Source: Planctomyces sp.
GTDB taxonomy: Bacteria; Planctomycetota; Planctomycetia; Planctomycetales; Planctomycetaceae
Length of the DNA stretch: 62,705 nt
Assembly (NCBI GenBank): GCA_016795105.1
Contig: JAEUIH010000043.1
Span: 1-62,705, forward strand
Reading direction: 5' to 3'
Each line of letters starts with the position of its first letter. The first letter of the stretch is position 1. Shown piece after piece: positions 9,890 through 19,069 of this stretch. The notes beneath the pieces were generated by a model. The model saw only the letters and a program-made list of their open reading frames with translations. It had not been told where the DNA came from and did no database searches. The position numbers and the translations under genes are program-made.

Positions 9890-9936
9890 AGGAATGCCCA
9901 TCCTACATTTGTGACGGGCAAGAATGCCCATCCTAC
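9885..9936. repeat. two inverted family 2 hairpin cores
   Basis: Two copies of GGGCARGAATGCCCATCCTAC (starting about 9885 and 9914) are inverted relative to the preceding 70 bp array. The last one runs through the stop codon TAG (9933-9935, minus strand) of the oxidoreductase gene, so the repeat supplies the stop codon. Confidence 0.8.
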
Positions 9937-11306
9937 TTAGTGTTAATCTCGTAGCCTTTGCGGCTTTCTCGGGAGAGGAACTCGTTTGCCTGCGAATCGG
10001 CCACGATCTCGCGTTTTGCGGGGTCCCAGCGGAGTTCACGTCCGAGTCGCATCGCGATGTTGGACAGATGACAAATTTCCAGCATCCGATTGTGCGTCCA
10101 GACATCGGAAATTGGCTGTTTTCGGGACTTCATCGCATCGGTGAAGTTCTCCGTGTGATTACTGCTGACCTTGCCTCCGTAAATCTCTTCGATCGCGTTC
10201 TCCGGAAGAGGACGTTCCTTCAGATCTTCCACAGGCTTGCCGGTAATCTTTCCGCGATTCACGAAGAACCGTCCTTCTGTTCCTTCGAACAGAATTCCGT
10301 TGTCACCTTCGCTGGTGATCACCAACTGCACATCGTTCGGCATCGCACAGTGAATCTCGAAGTCTGTCGCTGCGTTGTAGCGATCGTTCACCAGAGGATG
10401 ACCGTCCTTGTATTCCACCGGCAGATTGTACTTCACAGGGGTGACCTTGCTCGGCCCGGTTTCACTTGCACCGATGGCCCAGCAGGCGATGTCAACGTGA
10501 TGAGCACCCCAGTCGGTCAGTTTGCCCCCGGAGTATTCATGCCAGTTGCGGAATGAATAGTGGGCGTTGCTGAAGAGTGGCACGCCGCCTCCGTAACCTT
10601 CTCGGAGTTCCGGGAGTGCTCTGTAAGCAGTCTGTGGTGCTGGGCCGAGCCAGAATTCCCAGTCGAGTCCGTTTGGTACAGGTGCTTCAGGAATAACGGG
10701 CGAGGCTTCCATACCGTTGATGCCACAGGTTACTTTCTGGACCTTGCCAATTCGTCCGTGTTTGACGAGTGCTACAGCCAGAAGAAATCGCTGATCGGAT
10801 TCCGTCCGCTGCATCGTCCCCACCTGGAAGACTCTGCCTGTCTCTTTCACAACTTTTTCTATCAGTTTGCCTTCCGCGACAGTCAATGTCAGCGGCTTTT
10901 CGCAATAGACGTCCTTCCCGGCGTACATCGCTTCGACTGCGATCTTTGTGTGCCAGTGATCCGGTGTCGCGATCATCACGGCATCAATATCCTGACGCTC
11001 CAGAATCTGTCGATAGTCCTTTACGGCGTCCGGCTTCTTCCCCTGGGCCTTTTCGACTCGTTCAACGTTCTCTGCCAAAACGCCCGCATCAACATCCGCC
11101 AAAGCGGCGAAGTCAGCAAATGCAAATGATTTACTTGTAATCGTCCAGCCCTGATTTCTTAGTCCAATGGTCGCAAAGACGGGTCGATCATTGGGCGACT
11201 GATATCCGACGGCTCGGTTTGGCGATGACAATAATGTCCCGGCTACTCCCGCTGCTGCTACTCCATACAAGAACTGCCGCCGAGTCGTCTGGTGAGTGCG
11301 AACCAT
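9933..11306 (-). CDS. Tat-exported Gfo/Idh/MocA family oxidoreductase
   Basis: A 457-residue protein starting at the ATG at 11306, which has an AGGA site 8 bases upstream. The N-terminus carries a twin-arginine signal (TTRRQFLYGVAAAGVAG). The Rossmann domain follows, but its glycine motif is degenerate (IGLRNQG). EKPLTLTVAEGKLI contains the family lysine-proline motif, and the C-terminal part is the substrate/oligomer domain (WLGPAPQTAY, GGKLTDWGAHHVDIACWA). Such exported NAD(P)-binding proteins are abundant in planctomycetes and are thought to act on sugars or polyols with tightly bound cofactor. A longer start at 11378 would place 24 residues before the Tat signal and is unlikely. Confidence 0.88.
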   Translation of the reverse strand: MVRTHQTTRRQFLYGVAAAGVAGTLLSSPNRAVGYQSPNDRPVFATIGLRNQGWTITSKSFAFADFAALADVDAGVLAENVERVEKAQGKKPDAVKDYRQILERQDIDAVMIATPDHWHTKIAVEAMYAGKDVYCEKPLTLTVAEGKLIEKVVKETGRVFQVGTMQRTESDQRFLLAVALVKHGRIGKVQKVTCGINGMEASPVIPEAPVPNGLDWEFWLGPAPQTAYRALPELREGYGGGVPLFSNAHYSFRNWHEYSGGKLTDWGAHHVDIACWAIGASETGPSKVTPVKYNLPVEYKDGHPLVNDRYNAATDFEIHCAMPNDVQLVITSEGDNGILFEGTEGRFFVNRGKITGKPVEDLKERPLPENAIEEIYGGKVSSNHTENFTDAMKSRKQPISDVWTHNRMLEICHLSNIAMRLGRELRWDPAKREIVADSQANEFLSRESRKGYEINTK

Positions 11307-11496
11307 GATCTGTGTCCTGTTACGATGACTGGTGAACAAAACTTCCGGTCGGACATCATGCCATAACATTTCCCTCACAACAACAATTTGTCACCTTTGT
11401 CTTAAGGAAAAAGTGCGGTCATTCGTTAAATCTACATGTCCGAATGGTCTACGATCATCTGGGTTTCTTTGACTCGATTCGCGGGGGAAGCAAGCG

Positions 11497-12765
11497 ATGA
11501 AGCCACTTTCCTTTATGTCCCGTCTTTCGCTGACAGCAGCAATTGCGATGGTTTTCTTCGAGTATTTGCACTTGGTGCAGGCCGACGATTACCGTCCGGT
11601 CGCGATCCGCAGTGACCTGACCGGTGTGCAGCCCATGACCGGTCTTGTGCTCTGGACGACCAACGAATCTGTCCGGACGGCCCCGATTCAATTGGAATAC
11701 ACCTATCTCTCATACGCGCAGATTGTCCGCCAAAAAGGGGAATACAACTGGGAAGTCCTCGAACATATTCTGGATGAAGTCGCTTCTCGCAGGCACCAAT
11801 TGATCCTTCGCTGGCACGATACTTACGTTGGGCAGACGACAGGAGTTCCGGAGTACCTGACAAAGGTGCCCGGATACAAACTGGTGCGGGGCAGGAGCGA
11901 AGGCAAGCAAACCGAATTTCCTGACTGGTCTCATCCGGACCTGCAGACGTTTGCTTTCGAGTTCTACAGCCGGTTTGCAGAAAAATATGACAATGATCCG
12001 CGACTGGCATTCGTCCAGACCGGATTCGGGTTGTGGAGCGAATACCACATCTACGACGGCCCTATGCGACTCGGAGAGACCTTTCCCTCTAAAGAATTCC
12101 AGGCGACGTTTGCTGAACATATTGCAGCGGTCCTGAAAAACACTCCCTGGATGATATCGGTGGATGCCGGCAACGACGAGTGGTCTGCCTACCCCAAGAA
12201 TCAGAAACTGCTGTCCCTGAAATTCGGTCTGTTCGACGATTCGTTCAATCACGCCGCACATACCCGCGAAAATGAACCGAACTGGAATACACTCGGTCGC
12301 GATCGCTGGAAACACTCACCAGCCGGTGGTGAATTCAGTTTCTTTGAAGACTGGGATCAGTCCGAAGCACTGTCGCCCACTGGTCCTCACGGGATCCCTT
12401 TCGAACGGCAGGCGAGCACTTATCACGTTTCGTTCATGATCGGGGACGATCAGCCTCGGTTCCAAAAGCCGAATCGAATTCTGTCGGCTGGAAAGGCATG
12501 TGGCTACCACTTCGAGGTTTTGCGATTTGAATCCTCGGAGCAAAGTTCTCGCGTGCTGATCCGCAACCGGGGAATCGCTCCGTTCTATTTCGACGCTTTC
12601 CCTGCGGTTAACGGTGTCCTCGCCTCGACGTCCCTGAAGGGACTGTTACCTGGAGAAGAACGCTTGTTTGAAGTCGCTGCCGGCGGGAGGAGTCCTCTGC
12701 TGACGATCGAGTGCAGTCGCCTTGTACCCGGTCAGAAAATCGAATTCACGGCTGATTTGAAATGA
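11497..12765 (+). CDS. exported DUF4832-like protein (glycosidase-like fold)
   Basis: A 422-residue protein with a signal peptide at 1-29 (LSLTAAIAMVFFEYLHLVQA). The body resembles the DUF4832 group, which combines a TIM-barrel, glycoside-hydrolase-like region with a C-terminal beta domain. Landmarks are TYLSYAQIV, GEYNWEVLEHIL, a run of aromatic/acidic residues (GFGLWSEYHIYDG) and FNHAAHTRENE. The C-terminal part (from about 330) has beta-sandwich character (VLIRNRGIAPFYFDAFPAV). A role in polysaccharide turnover is inferred from fold and export only. A good ribosome binding site (GGGGGA) precedes the ATG. It is divergent from the Gfo/Idh gene, with about 190 bp between. Confidence 0.65.
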   Translation: MKPLSFMSRLSLTAAIAMVFFEYLHLVQADDYRPVAIRSDLTGVQPMTGLVLWTTNESVRTAPIQLEYTYLSYAQIVRQKGEYNWEVLEHILDEVASRRHQLILRWHDTYVGQTTGVPEYLTKVPGYKLVRGRSEGKQTEFPDWSHPDLQTFAFEFYSRFAEKYDNDPRLAFVQTGFGLWSEYHIYDGPMRLGETFPSKEFQATFAEHIAAVLKNTPWMISVDAGNDEWSAYPKNQKLLSLKFGLFDDSFNHAAHTRENEPNWNTLGRDRWKHSPAGGEFSFFEDWDQSEALSPTGPHGIPFERQASTYHVSFMIGDDQPRFQKPNRILSAGKACGYHFEVLRFESSEQSSRVLIRNRGIAPFYFDAFPAVNGVLASTSLKGLLPGEERLFEVAAGGRSPLLTIECSRLVPGQKIEFTADLK

Positions 12766-12810
12766 ATCGCTTCTTTGGTCAGAAACTCTGATTGCCATCG
12801 CTGGAGGCTG

Positions 12811-13686
12811 TCAGAACCTCAACCCTAGACCCACGTTTGTAAAGAAGTCGGCCGAATCATCGTTGAGACCCCAGCCGGTTCGAACGCCGATCTCTATGTC
12901 TTCTGAGATCAGATAGTGAACACCCGGACTAAAATACTGCGGCTGCATTTCGACTTCGCGACCGTCCGAGAATATCCCAAAGTATTCACCATGGACGTTC
13001 CAGCGGTCTGAAGCCTGATACTTGATCACTACCGACGGAGCCCACTGATTGAAATCATCTTCTTCTTCATTAGTGGATGCATATCTCAGCGATGAATCCA
13101 GCTGCCAGACTTCCTCGAACTCCCATCCAAAAACGTACCCCAGCTGAAAATCGCTTTTGGTTTCCGGCCCTGATGTCGGTGTCCTGCCCTGAATGATGCA
13201 CGAACTACCCGGCCTCCAGCCATCCTGTGAAGTCAACGCGACTTTGATTCCATACAGCGTCTGTGATTCTTCTTCAGCTCCGGCTTCACCGCGGAAACCT
13301 CCGCCGTGTGAAACTGAACCGCCACCCTCGACTTCATAGTTCCAGCCCAATCGCAGTTCGACTCGCTCGGTGAGACCGATACGTGTCACGATTTCCGGAA
13401 GACTGTGTGCGTCGGCCCCTTCTCGAGTCTTGCTGTAGGAATACGCTGTTTCAAATATTGTTCGGCCTTTGCTGACGGTCGACGTCGCGGGCGTAAACGA
13501 GTCACGGTCTGTCTCCAGGTGACCTTCCTCTGCCCCTTCTCCGGACTCACCTTCCGAAAACAACCAGGCAGGTTCGAATGGCTCAAAGATCTCCGGGAAA
13601 TCCTGAGCGATCAGCAATTCAGGGCTGATCCACATAGCCAGGACAACGTTACACACACGCAGCAAGTTGGTGTTGCGATCTGACAT
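12811..13686 (-). CDS. outer-membrane beta-barrel protein, Phenol_MetA_deg/transporter family
   Basis: A 291-residue protein with an N-terminal signal region (VCNVVLAMWISPELLIAQ), then the family opening LETDRDSFTPATSTVSKGR and a run of alternating amphipathic strands such as VELRLGWNYEVEGG and WQLDSSLRYAST. It ends in a terminal phenylalanine (VGLGLRF), as expected of outer-membrane barrels. Similar planctomycete proteins are usually named transporter or MetA-pathway of phenol degradation; neither name shows function. It lies between two genes on other transcription units. A GAGG site about 8 bases upstream supports the ATG. Confidence 0.65.
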   Translation of the reverse strand: MSDRNTNLLRVCNVVLAMWISPELLIAQDFPEIFEPFEPAWLFSEGESGEGAEEGHLETDRDSFTPATSTVSKGRTIFETAYSYSKTREGADAHSLPEIVTRIGLTERVELRLGWNYEVEGGGSVSHGGGFRGEAGAEEESQTLYGIKVALTSQDGWRPGSSCIIQGRTPTSGPETKSDFQLGYVFGWEFEEVWQLDSSLRYASTNEEEDDFNQWAPSVVIKYQASDRWNVHGEYFGIFSDGREVEMQPQYFSPGVHYLISEDIEIGVRTGWGLNDDSADFFTNVGLGLRF

Positions 13687-13884
13687 CTCTGGAAACCTCG
13701 GAAAATAAGAAATCCTGAGGATTCAAATCGACCGAACATTTACAAGCGATGATAAATGTTGCATTTGCCACACGACAGTGTTCGTTGAATTCCAGCATGT
13801 ACGGATCACGCAATTTGGGTCATCCAAAAGCGGTGGGCGGTTCAGCAAAATCTGCCGATGTGCACCAATTCGTACATCAGCCCG

Positions 13885-14829
13885 TTAGCCGGCGGAACGC
13901 CGCCGAAGCGTTTGGGAAGGCGATTCACCAAACACTTTCCTGTATGAGTCAGCAAATCTTCCAAAGTCCCAAAAACCTATGGAGGCCGCGACTGTTGATA
14001 CGGTGGTCTGATCGATGGGTGCCGTCTGGAGCATTGACCGGGCTTGATGTAGTCGCCTGAGCCTCAGATAGGCGAGCGGTGGCATTCCAAAATACTCCTG
14101 GAAGACAGTTCGCAATGTCCGTTCAGAGACATCCGTGGCTGTAACCATATCTTCGGATGTTAAGCAGAGATCCTGATGATTCTCCAGGAGTTCTCGAACT
14201 CGTCTTACGACGCCCTGGCGACTCATCACCGGACGACCTGTACGTTCGTGAAACAACTGACTCTGACGGGGCAGGGCGGCCATAAACGCCTTCAGAAGTT
14301 CACTTTGAACTAAAGCAGTCATCTCGGGCGTCTTCAGGAGCTCTGGCTGCTGAACGGCCGCCAGGTTGAGCTTGTCAACGGTCTCCTGAAGCCGATGCAG
14401 AGCTATCGAATCCGGCTGATATGTCTTGAGGCCTCGCAGTTGATCCTGACTTCCACAGTCGTCCGGAAGCATTGGTGACAGCAGTTCTCGAGGTACAAAG
14501 ACGGAAAACCAGTCATGAGCGTTGTCGAAAGTGAGGTGAAACTCAGCACGCGGGCCCATGAAGACCAACGAACCCGGCGCAAGTTGCACGCCATTCGCTC
14601 GACCTGAACTTCCGGACCTCTGACAAAAGATCACACAACCATCGGATCGAGTCGACCCTTCGGCGATATTGCCGCTGCCTTCACTTGAATACTGAAGGTG
14701 AATACCACCTGCCGTCAATTGCTGAATCATCCAGTATCGCTGCTGAAGCCGCGGCAGCATGCAACGCAGTTCTGCGTCCTGCACCGACTGGGCAAAAGCT
14801 TCGAAATCCTGGAAAACCAGCTGTTGCAT
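13885..14829 (-). CDS. AraC family transcriptional regulator
   Basis: A 314-residue AraC/XylS-type regulator. The N-terminal 200 residues form a sensor/dimer region with a cupin-like stretch (GVQLAPGSLVFMGPRAEFHL). The C-terminal 100 residues hold the paired helix-turn-helix domain: DMVTATDVSERTLRTVFQEY then VSTVAASIGFWDFGRFADSY, with the family ending FGESPSQTLRRR. No metabolic gene cluster is attached, so its regulon is unknown. It is divergent from the exported-protein operon starting at 15255, across 425 bp, and could control that promoter. The ATG at 14829 has a GAGGG site 8 bases upstream; a TTG directly before it (14832) is less likely. Confidence 0.9.
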   Translation of the reverse strand: MQQLVFQDFEAFAQSVQDAELRCMLPRLQQRYWMIQQLTAGGIHLQYSSEGSGNIAEGSTRSDGCVIFCQRSGSSGRANGVQLAPGSLVFMGPRAEFHLTFDNAHDWFSVFVPRELLSPMLPDDCGSQDQLRGLKTYQPDSIALHRLQETVDKLNLAAVQQPELLKTPEMTALVQSELLKAFMAALPRQSQLFHERTGRPVMSRQGVVRRVRELLENHQDLCLTSEDMVTATDVSERTLRTVFQEYFGMPPLAYLRLRRLHQARSMLQTAPIDQTTVSTVAASIGFWDFGRFADSYRKVFGESPSQTLRRRSAG

Positions 14830-15254
14830 CAACTGTACCCTCGGAAGGTGATATTGCCGAAACTACGTAGTATTTCTCTCTGCTTTCAACTTCAATGGCA
14901 AAGTCTTGAAATCGGATTCACTGAACGCCGAATTTCCGTGTCTTCGCGATTTCTTAGGTGTCCGGGTAGGATCTTACATCTGGCTTTATCATCTGCGCAG
15001 GCTTTTTTGCTCGGTCGTGTCCACTTCCGCTGCAAATCACTGCCGGTCTTCCCCCCGGGCATCATTTTTTTCTCAAATCGTAGCTTGGGCATTCCTGCCC
15101 GAGCACGTCGCTGCGGGTGTTCCCCCAATTGATGCAAGCGGTTCCTAAATTGTCGACATATCTCAGCCGCTGATAATTCTTCTGAGGCGATGATATTTAG
15201 TAAGATTTGGTCGACCAATCTGGAATTCCTGTCTGATCACTTTGGAAAACTGAT
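14830..15254. other. intergenic region between the AraC gene and the exported-protein operon
   Basis: No convincing gene is seen. The region holds one family 2 hairpin copy at 15080-15106 and presumably both divergent promoters, but no promoter boxes or operators can be named with confidence. Confidence 0.5.
15080..15106. repeat. family 2 hairpin repeat, single copy
   Basis: GTAGCTTGGGCATTCCTGCC followed by CGAGCAC, matching the start of the 70 bp units at 9611-9889, including the following CGCTGC. It lies in a divergent intergenic region. Confidence 0.85.
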
Positions 15255-16199
15255 ATGCGATCAAAGACTTTTGCCTGCTGTCTGACAGTTGCTGCGTTGA
15301 TGGGATTGCCTCCCCTGAGTGTTCGTGCCCAACAGAATGGTGCTCAGGCTTCCTCCGGGCAGACTACGAGTGCCCCAAAAGAAGCCGCGATTCGAGCAGC
15401 GGCCGAGGAGTTCGTGAAGGCCTATAATGCTCATGATGCGAAGGCTGTTGCACAACTGTTTCTGCCGCAGGCTCAGGTCATCGACGAGAATGACAACACG
15501 ATTCAGGGCAGGGAGAATATCGAACAGGTCTTCGCTGACGTGTTTGCTGAACAGCCGGATACGGGCATCTCGATCAACATTGAATCCATTCGTTTCATCG
15601 GTACCAATCTCGCCCTCGAAATGGGAAGTTCCACCACTGTACCGCCGGAAGGTGAGGTTCCTGAAACAGGTCGCTACACGGTGGTGCATGTCCTGAACGA
15701 CGGGAAGTGGTCGATGGGCCTGGTCCGTGATGTACCTGCCGAACCTTCTGCAAGAGACCATCTTGAGACACTGGCTTGGCTGGTCGGGGAATGGGTTGAT
15801 GAGAGCCGAGACAGCCGAGTACATACCTCGTGTCGCTGGTCGGACAATGAAAATTTCCTGCTTCAGGAAATTTCCGTGCGGCAGGGTGATCTTGAGGTGA
15901 TGAAGATCAGCCAGCGGATTGGCTGGGATCCTCTTCGAAAGCAAATCAAAACCTGGGTGTTCGACTCGGCTGGCGGCTATGGCGAAAGCTATTGGACGCC
16001 AACTGAAACTGGTTGGCTGATCAAAGCGACCAGTGTGAATAGTGACGGCTCCACAGCCTCGGCTACGAATCATATTGAACCTGTCGGAATTGATCGATTT
16101 GTCTTTCAGTCCGTTGATCGAGTCTCCGGGAATGAGGTTCTTGAGGCTATTCAGGTCACTGTCGTTCGTCAGCCACCGCTCCCGTCCGGCATCAAATAG
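15255..16199 (+). CDS. exported SnoaL-like (SgcJ/EcaC type) protein
   Basis: A 314-residue protein with a signal peptide at 1-25 (ACCLTVAALMGLPPLSVRAQ). Residues 40-160 look like a SnoaL/DUF4440-type cone-fold domain of the SgcJ/EcaC group (EEFVKAYNAHDAKAVAQLF, RENIEQVFADVF, VVHVLNDGKW). Residues 170-305 form a second beta-rich domain beginning LAWLVGEWVDES, similar to small lipocalin-like DUF1579 domains. Such proteins are often found in planctomycetes; no catalytic residues can be named. It heads a co-directional series of four genes for exported proteins. A GGA site lies about 8 bases before the ATG. Confidence 0.7.
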   Translation: MRSKTFACCLTVAALMGLPPLSVRAQQNGAQASSGQTTSAPKEAAIRAAAEEFVKAYNAHDAKAVAQLFLPQAQVIDENDNTIQGRENIEQVFADVFAEQPDTGISINIESIRFIGTNLALEMGSSTTVPPEGEVPETGRYTVVHVLNDGKWSMGLVRDVPAEPSARDHLETLAWLVGEWVDESRDSRVHTSCRWSDNENFLLQEISVRQGDLEVMKISQRIGWDPLRKQIKTWVFDSAGGYGESYWTPTETGWLIKATSVNSDGSTASATNHIEPVGIDRFVFQSVDRVSGNEVLEAIQVTVVRQPPLPSGIK

Positions 16200-16264
16200 C
16201 GACCGACGTGCGTAGAGATCTGGACTCGATTCTTCTGTAGCTGTTCAACAGGGACTATGAAATC

Positions 16265-18091
16265 ATGAAGACTTCTGTTTTTGCCGCGTTGATCGCGTTG
16301 ATCTGTTTGATTTTGCCCGGTGAGCCGGAATGTCTGGCGTTTGGTCGAGGCGGCCGCGGGGGTGGCGGGGGTGGCGGTTTCGCTGGGGGAGGTGGCGGTC
16401 GCGGTGTTTCACGTCCTTCACCGGCAGCTCGACCATCTGCACCAGCCCGGCCTGCTGCCGCGACTCGGCCGTCTCCTGCCACTCGGCCATCCATGGGAAG
16501 TGCGCCTTCGGTCAATCGTCCGAGCGGGACTTCGCGTCCTTCCGGTATTTCTCGCCCGGCTACACCGTCCACTCGACCAGGTGCCAATGCTGGCAGTGGT
16601 CTCGCCGGTAATGCCGGCAGTGGCCTCTCCGGTGTGGGTACCAGACCCTCTGTTCAGCCCGGCAACCGACCATCGACGCTGCCTGCGACGCGTCCTGGTG
16701 GAGGCTTGAACATCAACAGCAACAAAGGCATTAACATTAATAATAACAATGTCGCCATTTCGCAGCGGCCAGCGCAGTTGCCTGGTCTTGGTGCTGGCAC
16801 CGCGATCGCGAACCGACCGAGCGGTGTTCAGGATCGCATGGCCAACCGACCTCAGACTCTTGAAGCCCGTCGCAGTGATCTGAGCAATCGACTGACCACC
16901 GGCCGTGAAGATTGGCAGTCTCATCGAGGGGACATGCAGGATGATCGTCAGGACTGGCGAAACAACAATCGCGAAGACTGGCAGGACTTCGCCCATGACT
17001 ATCACGGTGGCTGGTACAATGGCTGCTGGGATCCTGGTGATGGCTGGAACTATATGTGGGACAATTATCCCGCTGCGGCAGCGATCGGTGTGACTCGCTG
17101 GGGCGTCAATCGCATAGCGTACGGTTTTGGTTACTGGGGCTACCAGAATCCCTACTACGTCGCCGGCAGCACTAGCAGCTACACCTACAACTACTCTGAG
17201 CCACTGGTGATCTATAATGAAAGTCCTTCAACCGAGACACCATCCGATCCTGCTGCCCAAACTGCGGCTGTAGCAGGACCTCCGGAGCCGACTGAGCCCG
17301 GTATGTCAGCCTTTGATCAGTCCCGTGAAGCCTTCTATGCGGGTGACTACGAAGCCGCTCTGACTCACCTGGATGTAACTCTTCAGACGATGCCTCGAGA
17401 CCCCGTCGTCCACGAATTTCGCGGTCTTGTGCTTTTTGCACTGAAAAAATACCCGGAATCTTCAGCCGCTGTCTATGCAGTACTTTCGGCGAGTCCTGGT
17501 TGGGACTGGACTACGATGAGCGGTCTCTATCCGAACGTTGATGTGTATACGAAACAACTGCGAGAACTCGAAGAATTCGCCAAAGAGAACCCTAAGTCCG
17601 CTGATGGTGCCTTTTTGCTTGGCTATCACTATTTGACCATGGGACACAAAGAAGCCGCATCCAAATTCTTTGCCATCGCTCTTCAGCTGCTTCCCGGAGA
17701 CAAGTTGTTGACTCAACTGGTCGATATGACCACTCCACCCGACCAGAAGACTCGTAAGACTCCTCCTGCCCCACCAGCACCAGCCGACCTGCCGGCTGAG
17801 AAGATGCTAACAATTGAAAAACTGACTGGTACATGGAAGGCTTCCGCTCAGGATGCTCAGTTTGAACTGCAGCTCAAGGCGGATGGGACGTTTGTCTGGA
17901 GTTTCACTCGGGGTGAATCAACGGAATCCGTTCAGGGTGTTTTCGCTCTGGACCAGAATAACCTTGCCATGGAACCGAATTCCGGGGGCACGATGCTGGC
18001 GGAAGTCGATCTCAAAGGTCCTTCGGAATTCAGTTTCCGAATGATCGGTGGAGAAGTCTCCGATCCCGGGTTGACGTTTAAGAAGAACTGA
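16265..18091 (+). CDS. exported Gly/Pro/Ser-rich protein with TPR-like region
   Basis: A 608-residue protein with a signal peptide (1-25). Residues 26-50 are glycine-rich, and 50-200 are a low-complexity stretch rich in Pro, Ser, Arg and Ala with RPS/RPA repeats plus an Asn-rich patch (ININNNN). A Trp/Tyr/Asp-rich part follows (REDWQ repeats, YHGGWYNGCWDPGD). Residues 340-480 look like two or three TPR-type helical repeats (FYAGDYEAALTHLDVTLQ, FRGLVLFALKKYPESSAAVY). The last 90 residues (LTGTWKASAQDAQFELQLKA) form a lipocalin-like beta domain related to the next gene's domains. Architecture suggests an extracytoplasmic scaffold; function unknown. Confidence 0.7.
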   Translation: MKTSVFAALIALICLILPGEPECLAFGRGGRGGGGGGGFAGGGGGRGVSRPSPAARPSAPARPAAATRPSPATRPSMGSAPSVNRPSGTSRPSGISRPATPSTRPGANAGSGLAGNAGSGLSGVGTRPSVQPGNRPSTLPATRPGGGLNINSNKGININNNNVAISQRPAQLPGLGAGTAIANRPSGVQDRMANRPQTLEARRSDLSNRLTTGREDWQSHRGDMQDDRQDWRNNNREDWQDFAHDYHGGWYNGCWDPGDGWNYMWDNYPAAAAIGVTRWGVNRIAYGFGYWGYQNPYYVAGSTSSYTYNYSEPLVIYNESPSTETPSDPAAQTAAVAGPPEPTEPGMSAFDQSREAFYAGDYEAALTHLDVTLQTMPRDPVVHEFRGLVLFALKKYPESSAAVYAVLSASPGWDWTTMSGLYPNVDVYTKQLRELEEFAKENPKSADGAFLLGYHYLTMGHKEAASKFFAIALQLLPGDKLLTQLVDMTTPPDQKTRKTPPAPPAPADLPAEKMLTIEKLTGTWKASAQDAQFELQLKADGTFVWSFTRGESTESVQGVFALDQNNLAMEPNSGGTMLAEVDLKGPSEFSFRMIGGEVSDPGLTFKKN

Positions 18092-18123
18092 CCAGTGTAT
18101 TTCTTTAAGGACTGCTGACGACT

Positions 18124-19005
18124 ATGGATGTTCGAACTCTGTGTCTCTTTGCTTTGATCGTTTTTACGAATTCAGTAACCACCATCGCCAATGATGCCGA
18201 GCTTGATCGGTTTCAGGGAAAGTGGGAAGTTATCGAATTGGTTGAAGACGGAAACGTCATCCCTCAGAACGCGATCGAAGACTGGCTTCCGTCTGGTGGC
18301 CGACTTGAAATTGTCGACAACGCGATCATCAGCGTGTCGCACCACGACCAAAAGAAGGAAGTGAAGATTTTTTCCATCGATGCTGCCGAGTATCCGAAAG
18401 GCGTGGAAATCCGGTCTCGTGACAAACGTGAAGTATGGGGTATCTACCGATTTGATGAAGATCGCCTGATCATTTGCCTCGTGGATCACGAAGACGGCAG
18501 CCGACCAGATTCGTTCTCTGCTCGTGCTGGTTCCAAGCGGATGCTGATGACTCTTCGTCCTGTGGGCCGAAAAGTTGTTGCTGATACGAGGAAACCCGAC
18601 AAAGTTGAGACTCCGGATCCTCCGCAAAAATCTTCGCCACCCGCCAGTCCGACTGCCGCTCATCAGGCGAGTGACGAAGAAATGACAAGGCTCCTTAAGG
18701 GCACTGTCTGGAAGTATCTGGACGCTCAGGGCGCTCTCATCATTTCTCTGTCAGCTGATGGCCACTTTTCCACGATTCGCGAAAATACTCAAATGCGGTT
18801 GTTCCAGAAAGTCTTCGTACGAACACCCATTTCGAATGGCGACTGGACAATTCAGAAGGGAAAACTCTGGATGCACGTTCGATCGTCCGTCGACCCCACT
18901 CGTGTCGATACACGACTTCCGTTTACGTTGAGAGTCGTTACGGATAAAGACCTCATTTTCGTGGACTACGTCGGTCATGTCGCTCAGGCTGTCAAAGTCA
19001 AATAG
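18124..19005 (+). CDS. exported TIGR03067-domain protein
   Basis: A 293-residue protein with a signal peptide at 1-23. Residues 27-140 match the planctomycete TIGR03067 domain pattern: LDRFQGKWEVIELVEDGN, then GIYRFDEDRLIICL and an ending MLMTLRP. A Pro/Ser-rich linker (155-180) leads to a second beta-barrel-like domain (LLKGTVWKYLDAQGALIISL). The function of this domain is not known. It is 32 bp after the TPR-like gene and 64 bp before the sulfatase gene on the same strand, so it is probably in one operon. Confidence 0.78.
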   Translation: MDVRTLCLFALIVFTNSVTTIANDAELDRFQGKWEVIELVEDGNVIPQNAIEDWLPSGGRLEIVDNAIISVSHHDQKKEVKIFSIDAAEYPKGVEIRSRDKREVWGIYRFDEDRLIICLVDHEDGSRPDSFSARAGSKRMLMTLRPVGRKVVADTRKPDKVETPDPPQKSSPPASPTAAHQASDEEMTRLLKGTVWKYLDAQGALIISLSADGHFSTIRENTQMRLFQKVFVRTPISNGDWTIQKGKLWMHVRSSVDPTRVDTRLPFTLRVVTDKDLIFVDYVGHVAQAVKVK

Positions 19006-19069
19006 CCACCTGTCCCGCTGACGATTCTCTTTTCCTCCGGCGATTTTCTTACTTTACGCAGGTGTTTTC

